Shown here in pieces: positions 18,237 to 25,540 of a stretch of DNA of 40,465 nucleotides (within the stretch, counting starts at the first letter, position 1; each line of letters starts with the position of its first letter). The position numbers and the translations under genes were made by a program. The stretch is taken from positions 1-40,465 of the forward strand of contig JACQAE010000300.1 in the NCBI GenBank assembly GCA_016195095.1. Reading direction: 5' to 3'. Origin of the DNA: Pseudomonadota bacterium. GTDB lineage: Bacteria; Pseudomonadota; Alphaproteobacteria; Rhizobiales; Xanthobacteraceae. Below the pieces are notes generated by a model, which saw only the letters and a program-made list of their open reading frames with translations, had not been told where the DNA came from and searched no databases.

Positions 18237-19256
18237 TCACCCAGGCGGCGGCGTGGCACCGGCAAGGACGGTCTGCATCAGGCCGCGATCGATATTCTGC
18301 CCGCTGACGACCACGGCGGCCGGGCCCGTGCCCGCGTGCTCGCGCCGTTGCATGAGGGCGGCGAGCGCGGCGGCGCCGGCGCCTTCGGCCAGGGTATGGG
18401 TATCGCTGAATAGAACGCGGATCGCTTCGGCGATTTCGTCGTCGGTGACCTCGACAATTCGCTCGCAGCCGTTGCGGATAACGGCAAGCGCATGCGCGTC
18501 GGGCACGCGCACGGCCATGCCGTCGGCGAAGGTGCGCGCGACATTGGTCGCGATGCAGCGCCCCGCGTCCGCGGAGACGCGGTAGGCGTTGGCGCCCGCG
18601 GCGACGACACCGACGATGCGCGTCGCAAGCCCGAGCGCATCGCGCGTGCCGATCACGCCGCAAATGCCGGTGCCGAGCCCGATCGGCACATAGACCGTGG
18701 CGAGGTCGGGCCGGGCGTCGAACAGCTCCCACGCGTAGGTGGCGACGCCAAGGATGAGATCGCGATGCAACGACGGCGCGTAGGCAAGGCCGCGCTCGGC
18801 GGCGAGCGCTACCGCGTGTTCGCGCGCGGCGTCGAAATCCGCGCCGTGCTCGATGAGTTCTGCGCCAAGCGCACGCATCGCCGCGTTCTTTTCGGCTGAA
18901 TTGCCATGCGGCACCACAATGACGCGTGCAATCCCGGCACGGGCGCAGGCAAAGGCCAGCGACTGGCCGTGGTTGCCGCGCGTGGCGGTGACCAGGCCGG
19001 AAATATCCGGCCGCGCGCGCCGCAGCCGCTCGACATAGACCAGCCCGCCGCGCACTTTAAAGGCGCCGGTCGGGGTGTGGTTCTCGTGCTTGACGATGGT
19101 CTCGATGCCGGTGCGCTGGCGCAGCAGCGGCCAGGCATATTGCGGCGTCGCCGGCACCGCCTCGCGCACGATCGCCAGCGCCTCTTTGATGTCGGCCAGG
19201 GTAAAGGGCGGCTCGCCGCGCTCACCCGCGATGCCTGGGCCGCCGGTGGTGCTCAC
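18237..19256 (-). CDS. threonine dehydratase-like PLP enzyme
   Basis: Fold-type II PLP enzyme of about 339 aa. The cofactor lysine is in PTGAFKVRGG, the phosphate/substrate loop reads ATRGNHGQS and the glycine-rich loop is PIGLGTGICG. These match catabolic threonine/serine dehydratases, which convert threonine to 2-oxobutyrate and ammonia. The relatives named EutB (hydroxyectoine use) share the same motifs, so the exact substrate is open. GTG 19256 is chosen because a GGAAAGGCGG ribosome site precedes it; a TTG at 19289 would overlap the stop codon of the upstream DUF1194 gene by four bases. Either way the two genes are probably co-transcribed. No ACT domain is present, so allosteric control by isoleucine is not expected. 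Confidence 0.85.
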   Translation of the reverse strand: MSTTGGPGIAGERGEPPFTLADIKEALAIVREAVPATPQYAWPLLRQRTGIETIVKHENHTPTGAFKVRGGLVYVERLRRARPDISGLVTATRGNHGQSLAFACARAGIARVIVVPHGNSAEKNAAMRALGAELIEHGADFDAAREHAVALAAERGLAYAPSLHRDLILGVATYAWELFDARPDLATVYVPIGLGTGICGVIGTRDALGLATRIVGVVAAGANAYRVSADAGRCIATNVARTFADGMAVRVPDAHALAVIRNGCERIVEVTDDEIAEAIRVLFSDTHTLAEGAGAAALAALMQRREHAGTGPAAVVVSGQNIDRGLMQTVLAGATPPPG

Positions 19257-19285
19257 CTTGTCCGCCTTTCCAACGCCGCCGCGCT

Positions 19286-20089
19286 TCAATCCACACCGTA
19301 TTGCTGGACGTGCGGGGCCATGGCGATTTCGGCGATGAGTTTATTGAGCACGGCGCGCCCGAAGGACTCGAAGTTTTCCGCCACCATGACAAAGGCGCCG
19401 GGCCCGCCAATGACCTGATCGCGATAATACTTGGCGAGCCCGCCGGGTGGATTGGTGTGTTCGGGGTTCCACGATAGCGGCCGGTCGCTGAGGATGACAA
19501 GGCCGTTGATGGTCACGCCCTTGGCCAATGCCTCGTCGCGCGCGGCGGCGACGTCGCGCCCGGAATTGTTAGTGCCGTCGCCGGATACATCGATCGTGCG
19601 GCGGCGCGCCGCATAGGGCGCGCGCTCGAATTGCTCCATGGCAAATTCGATGCCGCCGCTGATCGACGTGCGGTCGGCGAATGAGCGCGGCGCTTCGACA
19701 AGCTGATCGCCGAAGCGTCGCGCGCTGGCATCGTCGTCGATGACGGTCCAATCAATGACAAGCTTGCGCGAGCCGGCGCCCGACCATTCCAGGTAGCACA
19801 CCGCGATGCGCGCGCGCGGACCAGAGCGAACCGCGGCGAGGACGCGCGGGTCGGCGATCGCGGCGGCATAGCCCTCGCGCTGCAACTGGAATTTGCGCGC
19901 GTCAACGCTGCGCGACACGTCGGCGGCGAGCACGAGGAGAAGGTCCACGGGCTCCGCCGCGCGGACGGGGCTGGTCAGCAGGACCACCACCGTGGCGATG
20001 AGCGCGGCGATGGTTGCGGATATGGCCGTGGCGGTCGGTGCCGCGATGACTTTAGCGATGATTTTGGCGATTGGTCCGATGGCGGGCAT
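19286..20089 (-). CDS. DUF1194 von Willebrand-like exported protein
   Basis: Protein of 267 aa from ATG 20089, with an N-terminal hydrophobic segment (ATIAALIATVVVLLTSPVRAA) that looks like a signal peptide or anchor. The domain that follows has the metal-site pattern of a von Willebrand A fold: D-V-S-R-S in strand one, a threonine in DRTSISGG, and DVSGDGTNNSG. This composition marks DUF1194, a family found in alphaproteobacteria whose function is unknown. It follows the repeat-rich gap at 20.1-20.8 kb and precedes the dehydratase gene with a stop/start overlap or near-overlap. Confidence 0.85.
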   Translation of the reverse strand: MPAIGPIAKIIAKVIAAPTATAISATIAALIATVVVLLTSPVRAAEPVDLLLVLAADVSRSVDARKFQLQREGYAAAIADPRVLAAVRSGPRARIAVCYLEWSGAGSRKLVIDWTVIDDDASARRFGDQLVEAPRSFADRTSISGGIEFAMEQFERAPYAARRRTIDVSGDGTNNSGRDVAAARDEALAKGVTINGLVILSDRPLSWNPEHTNPPGGLAKYYRDQVIGGPGAFVMVAENFESFGRAVLNKLIAEIAMAPHVQQYGVD

Positions 20090-20154
20090 TGCAATGGCGT
20101 CCCGGGCGTGCGCCGGGACGCGCACTCGCACCCCGGTCGCGGAGTTACATTAGA

Positions 20155-20403
20155 GCATGGTCCCGAAAAGTGGGAACCGGTTTTCGGATAAGATCATGCT
20201 TGCCTAAGAGCCATGATCGCGAAAAGTGGGAACCGGTTTTCGGATAAGATCGTGCTTGCCTAAGAGCCATGATCCCGAAAAGTGGGAACCGGTTTTCGGA
20301 TAAGATCATGCTTGCCTAAGAGCCATGATCGCGAAAAGTGGGAACCGGTTTTCGGATAAGATCGTGCTTGCCTAAGAGCCACGATCGCGAAAAGTGGGAA
20401 CCG
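20155..20403. repeat. 56-bp tandem repeat array (4.3 units), family A palindrome
   Basis: The anchor CGAAAAGTGGGAACCG occurs at 20164, 20220, 20276, 20332 and 20388, exactly 56 bases apart; the fifth unit is cut off after it. Each unit can fold: CATGATC/GATCATG outer arms and CCGAAAA/TTTTCGG inner arms around GTGGGAACCGG. Units alternate between two versions (units 1 and 3: CCCGAAAA with ATCATGC; units 2 and 4: CGCGAAAA with ATCGTGC), so the array is really a 112-base dimer copied twice. Most substitutions keep the arms pairable through G-U pairs. It lies upstream of DUF1194 and downstream of the kinase gene. Spacers are not unique, so it is not CRISPR. Confidence 0.95.
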
Positions 20404-20453
20404 ATTGGCCGCGGATAGTGCACTCAAGCGGCACTCATCGATCGCAAGACATA

Positions 20454-20495
20454 TTGATGGCATCGCGAGACGGCTTGATGGCATCGCGAGACGGC
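20454..20495. repeat. 21-bp direct repeat, two copies
   Basis: 20454-20474 and 20475-20495 are identical 21-base units starting TTGATGGCATCGCGAG; a decayed third copy precedes them at about 20441-20453. They lie 50 bases beyond the 56-bp array in the same intergenic region. Both strands happen to be open here, but neither has a plausible start or protein content. Confidence 0.8.
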
Positions 20496-20682
20496 AAAAT
20501 GTCGCGAACGTTTCCGTCAATATCGCGGCAATATTCAATCAATTTTCGAGGCGCACCTTAACCGCTCCGGGCCGCAGGACCCTTCGGCGCAATACTCGAG
20601 ACCGGAATTGCGGCGGTGATCCGGCACCGTCACGTCGTGTGCCGGCTCATCCGCAGTCGGCGCAATTTTCCGCGACCATTCC
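20496..20682. other. gene-free stretch within the repeat-rich gap
   Basis: No gene recognised. One 7-bp hairpin, CCGGCAC (20621-20627) with GTGCCGG (20639-20645), is the only structure seen. Confidence 0.4.
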
Positions 20683-20749
20683 CCAAAGCGTTTTCGCGCG
20701 TAGAAAACGCGAAAAAAAAACCAAAGCGTTTTCGCGCGTAGAAAACGCG
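20683..20749. repeat. two tandem AAAGCGTTTTCG hairpins (family C)
   Basis: A 29-base unit starting CCAAAGCGTTTTCGCGCG is repeated exactly at 20683-20711 and 20721-20749. Each forms GCGTTTTC/GAAAACGC with a 7-base loop. The following bases up to GGCAAGGCTCTAG at about 20806 continue as in the long form of this family that I know from Bradyrhizobiaceae, where the loop carries AAGTGG and CCGGTT; here that loop is shortened. The element lies directly after the kinase gene on the minus strand and its final CTAG supplies the gene's TAG stop. Confidence 0.8.
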
Positions 20750-20803
20750 TCAAAACAAAAGGCCTTTGCCCCGGTTTTGATTCCATCTCAGCAGGGCAAG
20801 GCT

Positions 20804-23800
20804 CTAGGCGCCCGCCGCCGCGTGGAAGGTCACTTCGACCAGCGTTCCATCATCGGCTCTACTTGTGATGCGCAATCGGCCCCGGTTAGCCTGCGCGAGC
20901 GCGCGCGTCAGCGGCAGGGTGAGCGTGCCGTTGGCCGGGGTGGTATCCGCCATCCTGCGCGTCGGTTCGAGCAGCGCCTCGATCTGGTCCCCCTTGAGGC
21001 CGCCGCCGCTGTCGCGCACCCGTAGCACCACGCCGCCCTCGTCGCACGCGGCGGTCGAAACGATGACCTGGCCGCCGCTGCCCGCCGAGGCGATCGCGCC
21101 GGCGATAAGGTTTGCCACGATCTGGCGCACCGAGCGCGCGTCGGCCATGACCGGCGGCAGCCCCGCGGACGGTGCGGCGCGGATGATGACGCGCTCGCGG
21201 CTTGCTTGCGGCTGGACTTGGGCCACGCATTCGCGCACGGCGGCGTTGAGATCGAGGCTGGCGAAGGACAGATCGAACCTGCCATTCTCGATGCGCGACA
21301 AATCAACGAGCTCGTTAAGCAGCGTGACGATCGTCTCGCCCGCGGCGCGAATATCGCGCAGATAGGCTTGAATTTGCGCTTCGCCGCCCGCCGACAATTT
21401 CTCGTCGAGCAAGATTTCGGCCATTCCGGTGATCGTGTTGAGCGGCGTCCTGACGTCATGGCTCATGCGGGCGAGAAATTCGGCCTTGGTCGTGGCCGCT
21501 TGTTCGGCAGCGCGGCGCGCGCCGGCGAGTTCCGCGTCGGCATGCTTGGCCTGCGTGATGTCGCGCAGGAGGGCACCGATTTTCGTCCCGCCTTCGCCAA
21601 TGCGAACGAGCGACATGAGAACCGGCACGACGCCGCCATCGCGGTGGCGGGCCACGAGTTCGCGTGCTCCCTTGCCGGTATTTTCGGCGCTGCCCTCGCG
21701 CATTCGCGCCAGCAATTCGGTGGCGACGCGCCGGCTTTCCGGCGTAAACAGCGCGATCAGCGGGTGCTGCGCCAATTCGCCCGCGCCATATCCGAACAGC
21801 AATTCCGCGCGCCGATTGGCGCTCGCGATGCGCTCGCCATCGTCAAGCACCAGGGTGCCGTCGCTAGTGGTGTCGAGGATGGCGCGCAAATCGCGAATTT
21901 CGTCCTGTGCCTGGCGCAAGGCAGCGTCGCTCGCGCCGACGCGGATGGAGGCCGGCGCATGTACCACGACAAGGGCCAGCGCCGGCTCGCCGTCGAACGG
22001 AATGGAGATGAGCCGGCCCTGCAAGGGGGTGCTCGCGCCCTGAGGCGTGGCCAGCGCAAAAGCGCGGCCGTCGCCTTCGCTATTGGCGTCGGGCTCAATA
22101 AACAGGCCGTCGAGCCCGCCGGCTTCGGTGATGGCTTCGAGGCTGCGATAGCCGGTCCAGTCGAGAAACACCCGGTTTGCATGGAGGAGCTTGTCCAGCC
22201 GGTAGACGAGAATGCCGACTGGAAGCCGGTCGATAAGCGCGCGATGATCCGCGCTCGCTTCACGCATCGGCGCTGCGTCCGTGTTCGCTGCGGTTATTCC
22301 GCGCAGGTCGGCTGGCGCTGGCGAACCGCGCTCACTCGGATTGCGTAGCCGCGCGGAGAGCTCGCGCGCGAGTTCGTGGAACGCCTTGCGTTCGACCGGG
22401 CTGAGCGCCGGCGCCTTCGTCTCGGCGGCCAAAACGGGGACGCGGAACGGCACGACGTTCTCTGGCATCGTCTTGAGCGCCGGCGGTTCGTCGTTGCGCG
22501 CGGCATTGGGTATTGGCGCGGTCGGCGCGCCGGGCGGCGCCGGCGCAGCAGCATCGGTGGGGGCGGTTTGTGGCTCGTCCGCAGGGCCCGGCGTTTGCGG
22601 GGCGGCGGGGCACGCTTGCGGCACCGGTGCCGCGGTGTTGCCAGCGTCCGCCGCGATCGCGCCGCCGCGCCGTGCCGCAAGGATCACGGCTATTCGTTCG
22701 CGATCACGGCAGACGCCGAAGCCGCGGTAGCCAAGGAAAGTCCGCTCGCGGTCAAAGATCGGCAGGCCGGAAAGTTCGACCTGCAGCCGTTCCGTGCTGT
22801 CATCCACGGGGCAGGCGATGGCGATGCCGCTCCACGTGTCGCGGCGCGTGACCGCGCGCATGACGTCGTCGCTTGGATCGAGCCCCAGCGCGGCGGCGAT
22901 CTGCGGCCAGGGGCGGCCGAAAGCGGTCGCGGTGCGCGGGCCGATCAATTCGACGAATTCCTCCGAGGACAGCGAAAATCGTCCCTCGGCGTCCATCTGC
23001 CAGGCAAATCGCAATGCAGGCGCCGGCCGGGCAACCTGCAAATCCAACGGTGCCGGCGCGTTCGCGGCAGGCGCCGATTGCGTCGCCGCCTCGCCGTCCG
23101 GCACGGGCGCGGCGGACGGCGGCGCGGCCGAGGCGGCAAGCGCAACAGGCACGAACGCATCATCGCTCGCTGGCGCCGGTTGCCGCCGTGGCGGCGAGAA
23201 ATCCACCGCCAGCACGCTGGTCGCGTCGGCGCCAAGGCGCAGGATGACGACCGGGCCAAGTGTCGATTGTCCTTCGCTTCGCCCATGCGCGATCGCCGTG
23301 CGCGCCAGCGCTTCGATCCCGATATCCGCCAAGGACTGGGCGCGGCCGAGCAGGCGCGCGCCGGCCGCGGTCGCGTGAATGCGCCTGCCGTCGGCGGCGA
23401 AGGCGGCGATCGGCGCCTGCGTCTGCGCCAGCACGCGCAGGACGCGCTCATCGAGGCGCAGCGCCGGCCCGGCATTCTCGCGGGCAATGATGAGGATAGC
23501 GGCGCTGTCATCGCCAAGCGTGACGAGCGCGCAGGAACACAGAAGCAATCGGCCCGCGTCGGCACCGAAGCCGCGCAGCCGTTCGAGCCGCGCCGTGCCG
23601 GACGTTGGCAGCGTCGCAGCCAACCGCAGCACGTCGCTTACCGCCGGGTCGTCGCGCGTAAATCGCCGCGCCTGGCGCGCGCCCGGCTCGGCCAGCCGCG
23701 ACATCGCCGCCGCGATGGGGTTGGCCCAAAGCAGCCGGCTCGCGTCCACGCTCCATAGCCAGGCCGGCGCCAAGGCCGTCGCCAGCGCCGCTATGCGCGT

Positions 23801-23839
23801 ATCGTGCAGGTAATCGCGTTCGTCGGAAGTCGCTGTCAT
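20804..23839 (-). CDS. multi-PAS sensor histidine kinase with degenerate ATP-binding domain
   Basis: Protein of about 1011 aa from ATG 23839, no obvious membrane segment. In order: an N-terminal PAS-like region, further PAS domains, a Pro/Ala-rich linker (about residues 420-530), two more PAS domains (around RALIDRLPVGILVYRL and RAILDTTSDGTLVLDD), then HisKA and a CA domain. The phospho-acceptor is H794 in MSHDVRTPLN. The architecture resembles PleC/PdhS-like cell-cycle kinases of Rhizobiales. The CA domain is abnormal: the N-box reads NLIAG, so the second Mg-binding Asn is G914; the G1 box keeps D943 (RDSGGGL); the G2 box, normally GTGLGL, is GTLTL (971-975). It may therefore not bind ATP and could act as a phosphatase or scaffold. 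It is a single gene upstream of the repeat-rich gap. Confidence 0.85.
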   Translation of the reverse strand: MTATSDERDYLHDTRIAALATALAPAWLWSVDASRLLWANPIAAAMSRLAEPGARQARRFTRDDPAVSDVLRLAATLPTSGTARLERLRGFGADAGRLLLCSCALVTLGDDSAAILIIARENAGPALRLDERVLRVLAQTQAPIAAFAADGRRIHATAAGARLLGRAQSLADIGIEALARTAIAHGRSEGQSTLGPVVILRLGADATSVLAVDFSPPRRQPAPASDDAFVPVALAASAAPPSAAPVPDGEAATQSAPAANAPAPLDLQVARPAPALRFAWQMDAEGRFSLSSEEFVELIGPRTATAFGRPWPQIAAALGLDPSDDVMRAVTRRDTWSGIAIACPVDDSTERLQVELSGLPIFDRERTFLGYRGFGVCRDRERIAVILAARRGGAIAADAGNTAAPVPQACPAAPQTPGPADEPQTAPTDAAAPAPPGAPTAPIPNAARNDEPPALKTMPENVVPFRVPVLAAETKAPALSPVERKAFHELARELSARLRNPSERGSPAPADLRGITAANTDAAPMREASADHRALIDRLPVGILVYRLDKLLHANRVFLDWTGYRSLEAITEAGGLDGLFIEPDANSEGDGRAFALATPQGASTPLQGRLISIPFDGEPALALVVVHAPASIRVGASDAALRQAQDEIRDLRAILDTTSDGTLVLDDGERIASANRRAELLFGYGAGELAQHPLIALFTPESRRVATELLARMREGSAENTGKGARELVARHRDGGVVPVLMSLVRIGEGGTKIGALLRDITQAKHADAELAGARRAAEQAATTKAEFLARMSHDVRTPLNTITGMAEILLDEKLSAGGEAQIQAYLRDIRAAGETIVTLLNELVDLSRIENGRFDLSFASLDLNAAVRECVAQVQPQASRERVIIRAAPSAGLPPVMADARSVRQIVANLIAGAIASAGSGGQVIVSTAACDEGGVVLRVRDSGGGLKGDQIEALLEPTRRMADTTPANGTLTLPLTRALAQANRGRLRITSRADDGTLVEVTFHAAAGA

Positions 23840-24331
23840 CGCTATCGAACTTTGCCGGCGCGCAGCGCGCGGCTGCATGGTCAACAAATTCTTAAGTGCC
23901 GCCGGCCGGTGCGTCCACGCATCCCGGCGGCGAAACGCACACAACCGGTGGCTAACCTTAATCGTCCGCTCGCAGCCTAGACCGAAAGGATTATTGTGCA
24001 GTGCAATATTTTCTATTGCATTGCACTAGAATTCGATGTATTTTTTATCGCAATGAAGCTGCCGGTTAATCCGGCGATGACGCGCATTTTTTCGACGAAA
24101 CGGACACCGGTTCGCCACAGAAACGCGCTAAACATCGATGCTGGAGCGCATTTTGATCAGGATAACCTCGTCCGCGCAGGCGTTTATGCGCTGCCGGGGC
24201 GGCTGGTCGGCTTAGGCCATCCACTGCGTTGGATGTGCTCTTGCAGCAATTTCAATCGCGACCCCGGGCCGACAGCAAGGGCGGCAGGTTCGGATGTCCT
24301 GATAATGGTGCCGCCCCGAAGGATGAGTGCC
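23840..24331. other. divergent intergenic region, kinase/phasin
   Basis: About 490 bases with no gene. A forward frame is open back to 23996, but only the part from 24332 looks like phasin and the rest has no protein-like content. The region holds the palindrome at 23996-24026 and a locally A/T-rich stretch (about 23990-24055) where the promoter of the phasin gene probably lies. Confidence 0.5.
23996..24026. promoter_or_regulatory. palindrome upstream of phasin, possible PhaR operator
   Basis: GTGCAGTGCAATA (23996-24008) and TATTGCATTGCAC (24014-24026) are inverted repeats with one mismatch around TTTTC. The TGCA-rich arms recall the TGC/GCA sites bound by PhaR, the polyhydroxybutyrate repressor that controls phasin genes in alphaproteobacteria. 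It lies about 300 bases before the phasin start. That PhaR binds here is inference from the context and the motif type. Confidence 0.5.
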
Positions 24332-24811
24332 ATGGAAGACGTGAACGCGAACAAAAAGACGACGCGGCGGCAGGAAGCAACCGGTGCGTTCGAGATGCCG
24401 AAGTTCGAGATGCCGAAGATGGAGATCCCCGCGGCGTTCCGCGATATCGCCGAAAAGGGCGTGTCGCATGCGAAGGAAAATTACGAGAAGATGAAAGTGG
24501 CGGCCGAGGATGCAACCGACCTGCTTGAGAACACGTTTGCAACCGCGAGCAAGGGTGCGGCCGATTATGGCGTCAAGGTGATCGAGGCGGCGCGTGTGAA
24601 TACCAACGCCGCGTTCGACTTCGCCTCCGCCATGTTGGGCGTCAGGTCGCTGTCGGATATGGTCGAAATCTCGACCACGCACATGCGCAGCCAGTTCGAG
24701 GCGATGCATGCGCAGACCAAGGAGCTTACCGCGCTGGCGCAGCGGGTTGCGACCGACACGGTCGAGCCGGTCAAGGACGGCGTCAACAAGGCGTTTCGCA
24801 AGGTCGCCTGA
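24332..24811 (+). CDS. phasin family protein
   Basis: Granule-associated protein of 159 aa that coats polyhydroxybutyrate granules. The typical Rhizobiales N-terminus is present, with the repeated EMPKFEMPKMEIP at residues 21-33, followed by AAFRDIAEKG and AKENYEKMK. The rest is a long amphipathic helix of the phasin_2 type. ATG 24332 follows GAAGGA at 8 bases; ATG 24323 would add three residues. A strong terminator follows at 24852, so the gene is probably monocistronic. Related genes here: scoAB for acetoacetate activation. Confidence 0.92.
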   Translation: MEDVNANKKTTRRQEATGAFEMPKFEMPKMEIPAAFRDIAEKGVSHAKENYEKMKVAAEDATDLLENTFATASKGAADYGVKVIEAARVNTNAAFDFASAMLGVRSLSDMVEISTTHMRSQFEAMHAQTKELTALAQRVATDTVEPVKDGVNKAFRKVA

Positions 24812-24851
24812 TTGCGATCGCCTCGTAGAATTCACAAGGCTTGCAGGCATG

Positions 24852-24884
24852 AAGCCCGGGACCGCGTCCCGGGCTTTGTTTGTT
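24852..24884 (+). terminator. intrinsic terminator after phasin
   Basis: AAGCCCGGGAC (24852-24862) and GTCCCGGGCTT (24866-24876) make a perfect 11-bp stem with the loop CGC, followed by TGTTTGTT. It starts 40 bases after the phasin stop codon. Confidence 0.88.
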
Positions 24885-24945
24885 GCGCTGGCGTCGGGAT
24901 TGCGCGCGCAACGTGGCCGTCGCAGTGGGGTCGGCGCACCCATAC

Positions 24946-24974
24946 TTGCCAAAATCCACACGCGCTCATAGGGT
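24946..24974 (+). promoter_or_regulatory. probable promoter of tRNA-His
   Basis: TTGCCA (24946-24951), a 17-base spacer and TAGGGT (24969-24974) place a start at about 24981, 12 bases before the tRNA. The boxes are a moderate match to the housekeeping consensus. Confidence 0.5.
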
Positions 24975-24992
24975 TCCGCTCGCGCGGCCCTT

Positions 24993-25069
24993 GCAGCTGT
25001 AGCTCAGTTGGTTAGAGCGCCTGACTGTGGATCAGGAGGTCGGTGGTTCAAGTCCACCCAGCTGTACCA
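24993..25069 (+). tRNA. tRNA-His (anticodon GTG)
   Basis: A 77-base cloverleaf with encoded CCA. Acceptor arm GCAGCTG pairs with CAGCTGT; the anticodon arm is CCTGA-CTGTGGA-TCAGG with GTG at 34-36; the T arm is GGTGG/CCACC around TTCAAGT. The base before position 1 is T, so there is no templated G-1, and the discriminator is A73. This is the form described for tRNA-His in Rhizobiales and related alphaproteobacteria, in contrast to most bacteria (G-1 and C73). Confidence 0.96.
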
Positions 25070-25445
25070 CGACAGGTCCCGCCGGCGATCCGATATGTCC
25101 GGCCGGTCGGCTGAAGCGATCCACGCCAGCGCCTGTTTGGCGCGGGTAGCGCGCCAACCGCGCTGGCGCACATGAAAGCCGCCGCGTGCGCAAACGGCGC
25201 GGTCATGAGCATTTACCGGCTCAAGGCGTGATCGAGACCCGTGATCGAGACTATTGCCATTCCGCGTCGGCGGCGCCGGCGCGGATCCCGCGTGGCCTTG
25301 CCCGCGATCGATAACGCCCGCTTTCACGTCGGGCGCTGACGATTTTTTGTGCGCCTGCACAATATCGCGGCGGCGAACGTTGCGCCAAGCATACCTTGCA
25401 CCTTGATATTACACGATTAGCCGCGTCCGCGCCGGCGCTGATCGC
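25070..25445. other. intergenic region upstream of the cyanate operon
   Basis: No gene. Reading frames across it, including one antisense to the tRNA, have no protein-like content. Two similar motifs, TTGCGCC and TTGCACC, occur between about 25379 and 25402 and could be activator half-sites for the downstream sigma-54 promoter, but they do not match the NtrC consensus well. Confidence 0.4.
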
Positions 25446-25462
25446 TTGGCATGGGCATTGCA
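25446..25462 (+). promoter_or_regulatory. sigma-54 promoter of the cyanate operon
   Basis: TTGGCATGGGCATTGCA matches the -24/-12 pattern TGGCAC-N5-TTGCA; the GG (25448-25449) and GC (25460-25461) are separated by exactly ten bases, as sigma-54 requires. The predicted start is near 25472, giving a leader of about 70 bases before the first gene. It is the only such match I noticed in the window and it stands before nitrogen-acquisition genes, which fits RpoN/NtrC control. Confidence 0.7.
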
Positions 25463-25540
25463 CATGCATGACGTAAGCGGGGGCAAGCGCGGATCGCGGC
25501 GCTTGCGGTCCGCCGTCGGACTCCTTGGGAGCGCCATGCC

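Noticed and set aside
20155-20403. CRISPR array
   Set aside because: The period is constant and the whole 56-base unit is repeated, so there are no unique spacers, and no cas genes are nearby.
20260-20538. 92-codon minus-strand frame within the tandem repeats
   Set aside because: Its repeats follow the DNA repeats exactly, so it is a by-product of the 56-bp and 21-bp arrays.
23996-24331. N-terminal extension of the phasin gene back to GTG 23996
   Set aside because: The extension starts inside the palindrome, has no phasin similarity and lacks a ribosome site, whereas ATG 24332 has one.
25004-25360. 118-codon minus-strand frame over tRNA-His
   Set aside because: Its C-terminus is the antisense translation of the tRNA gene (the well-known VDLNHRPPDPQSGALTN artefact); no protein-like content.
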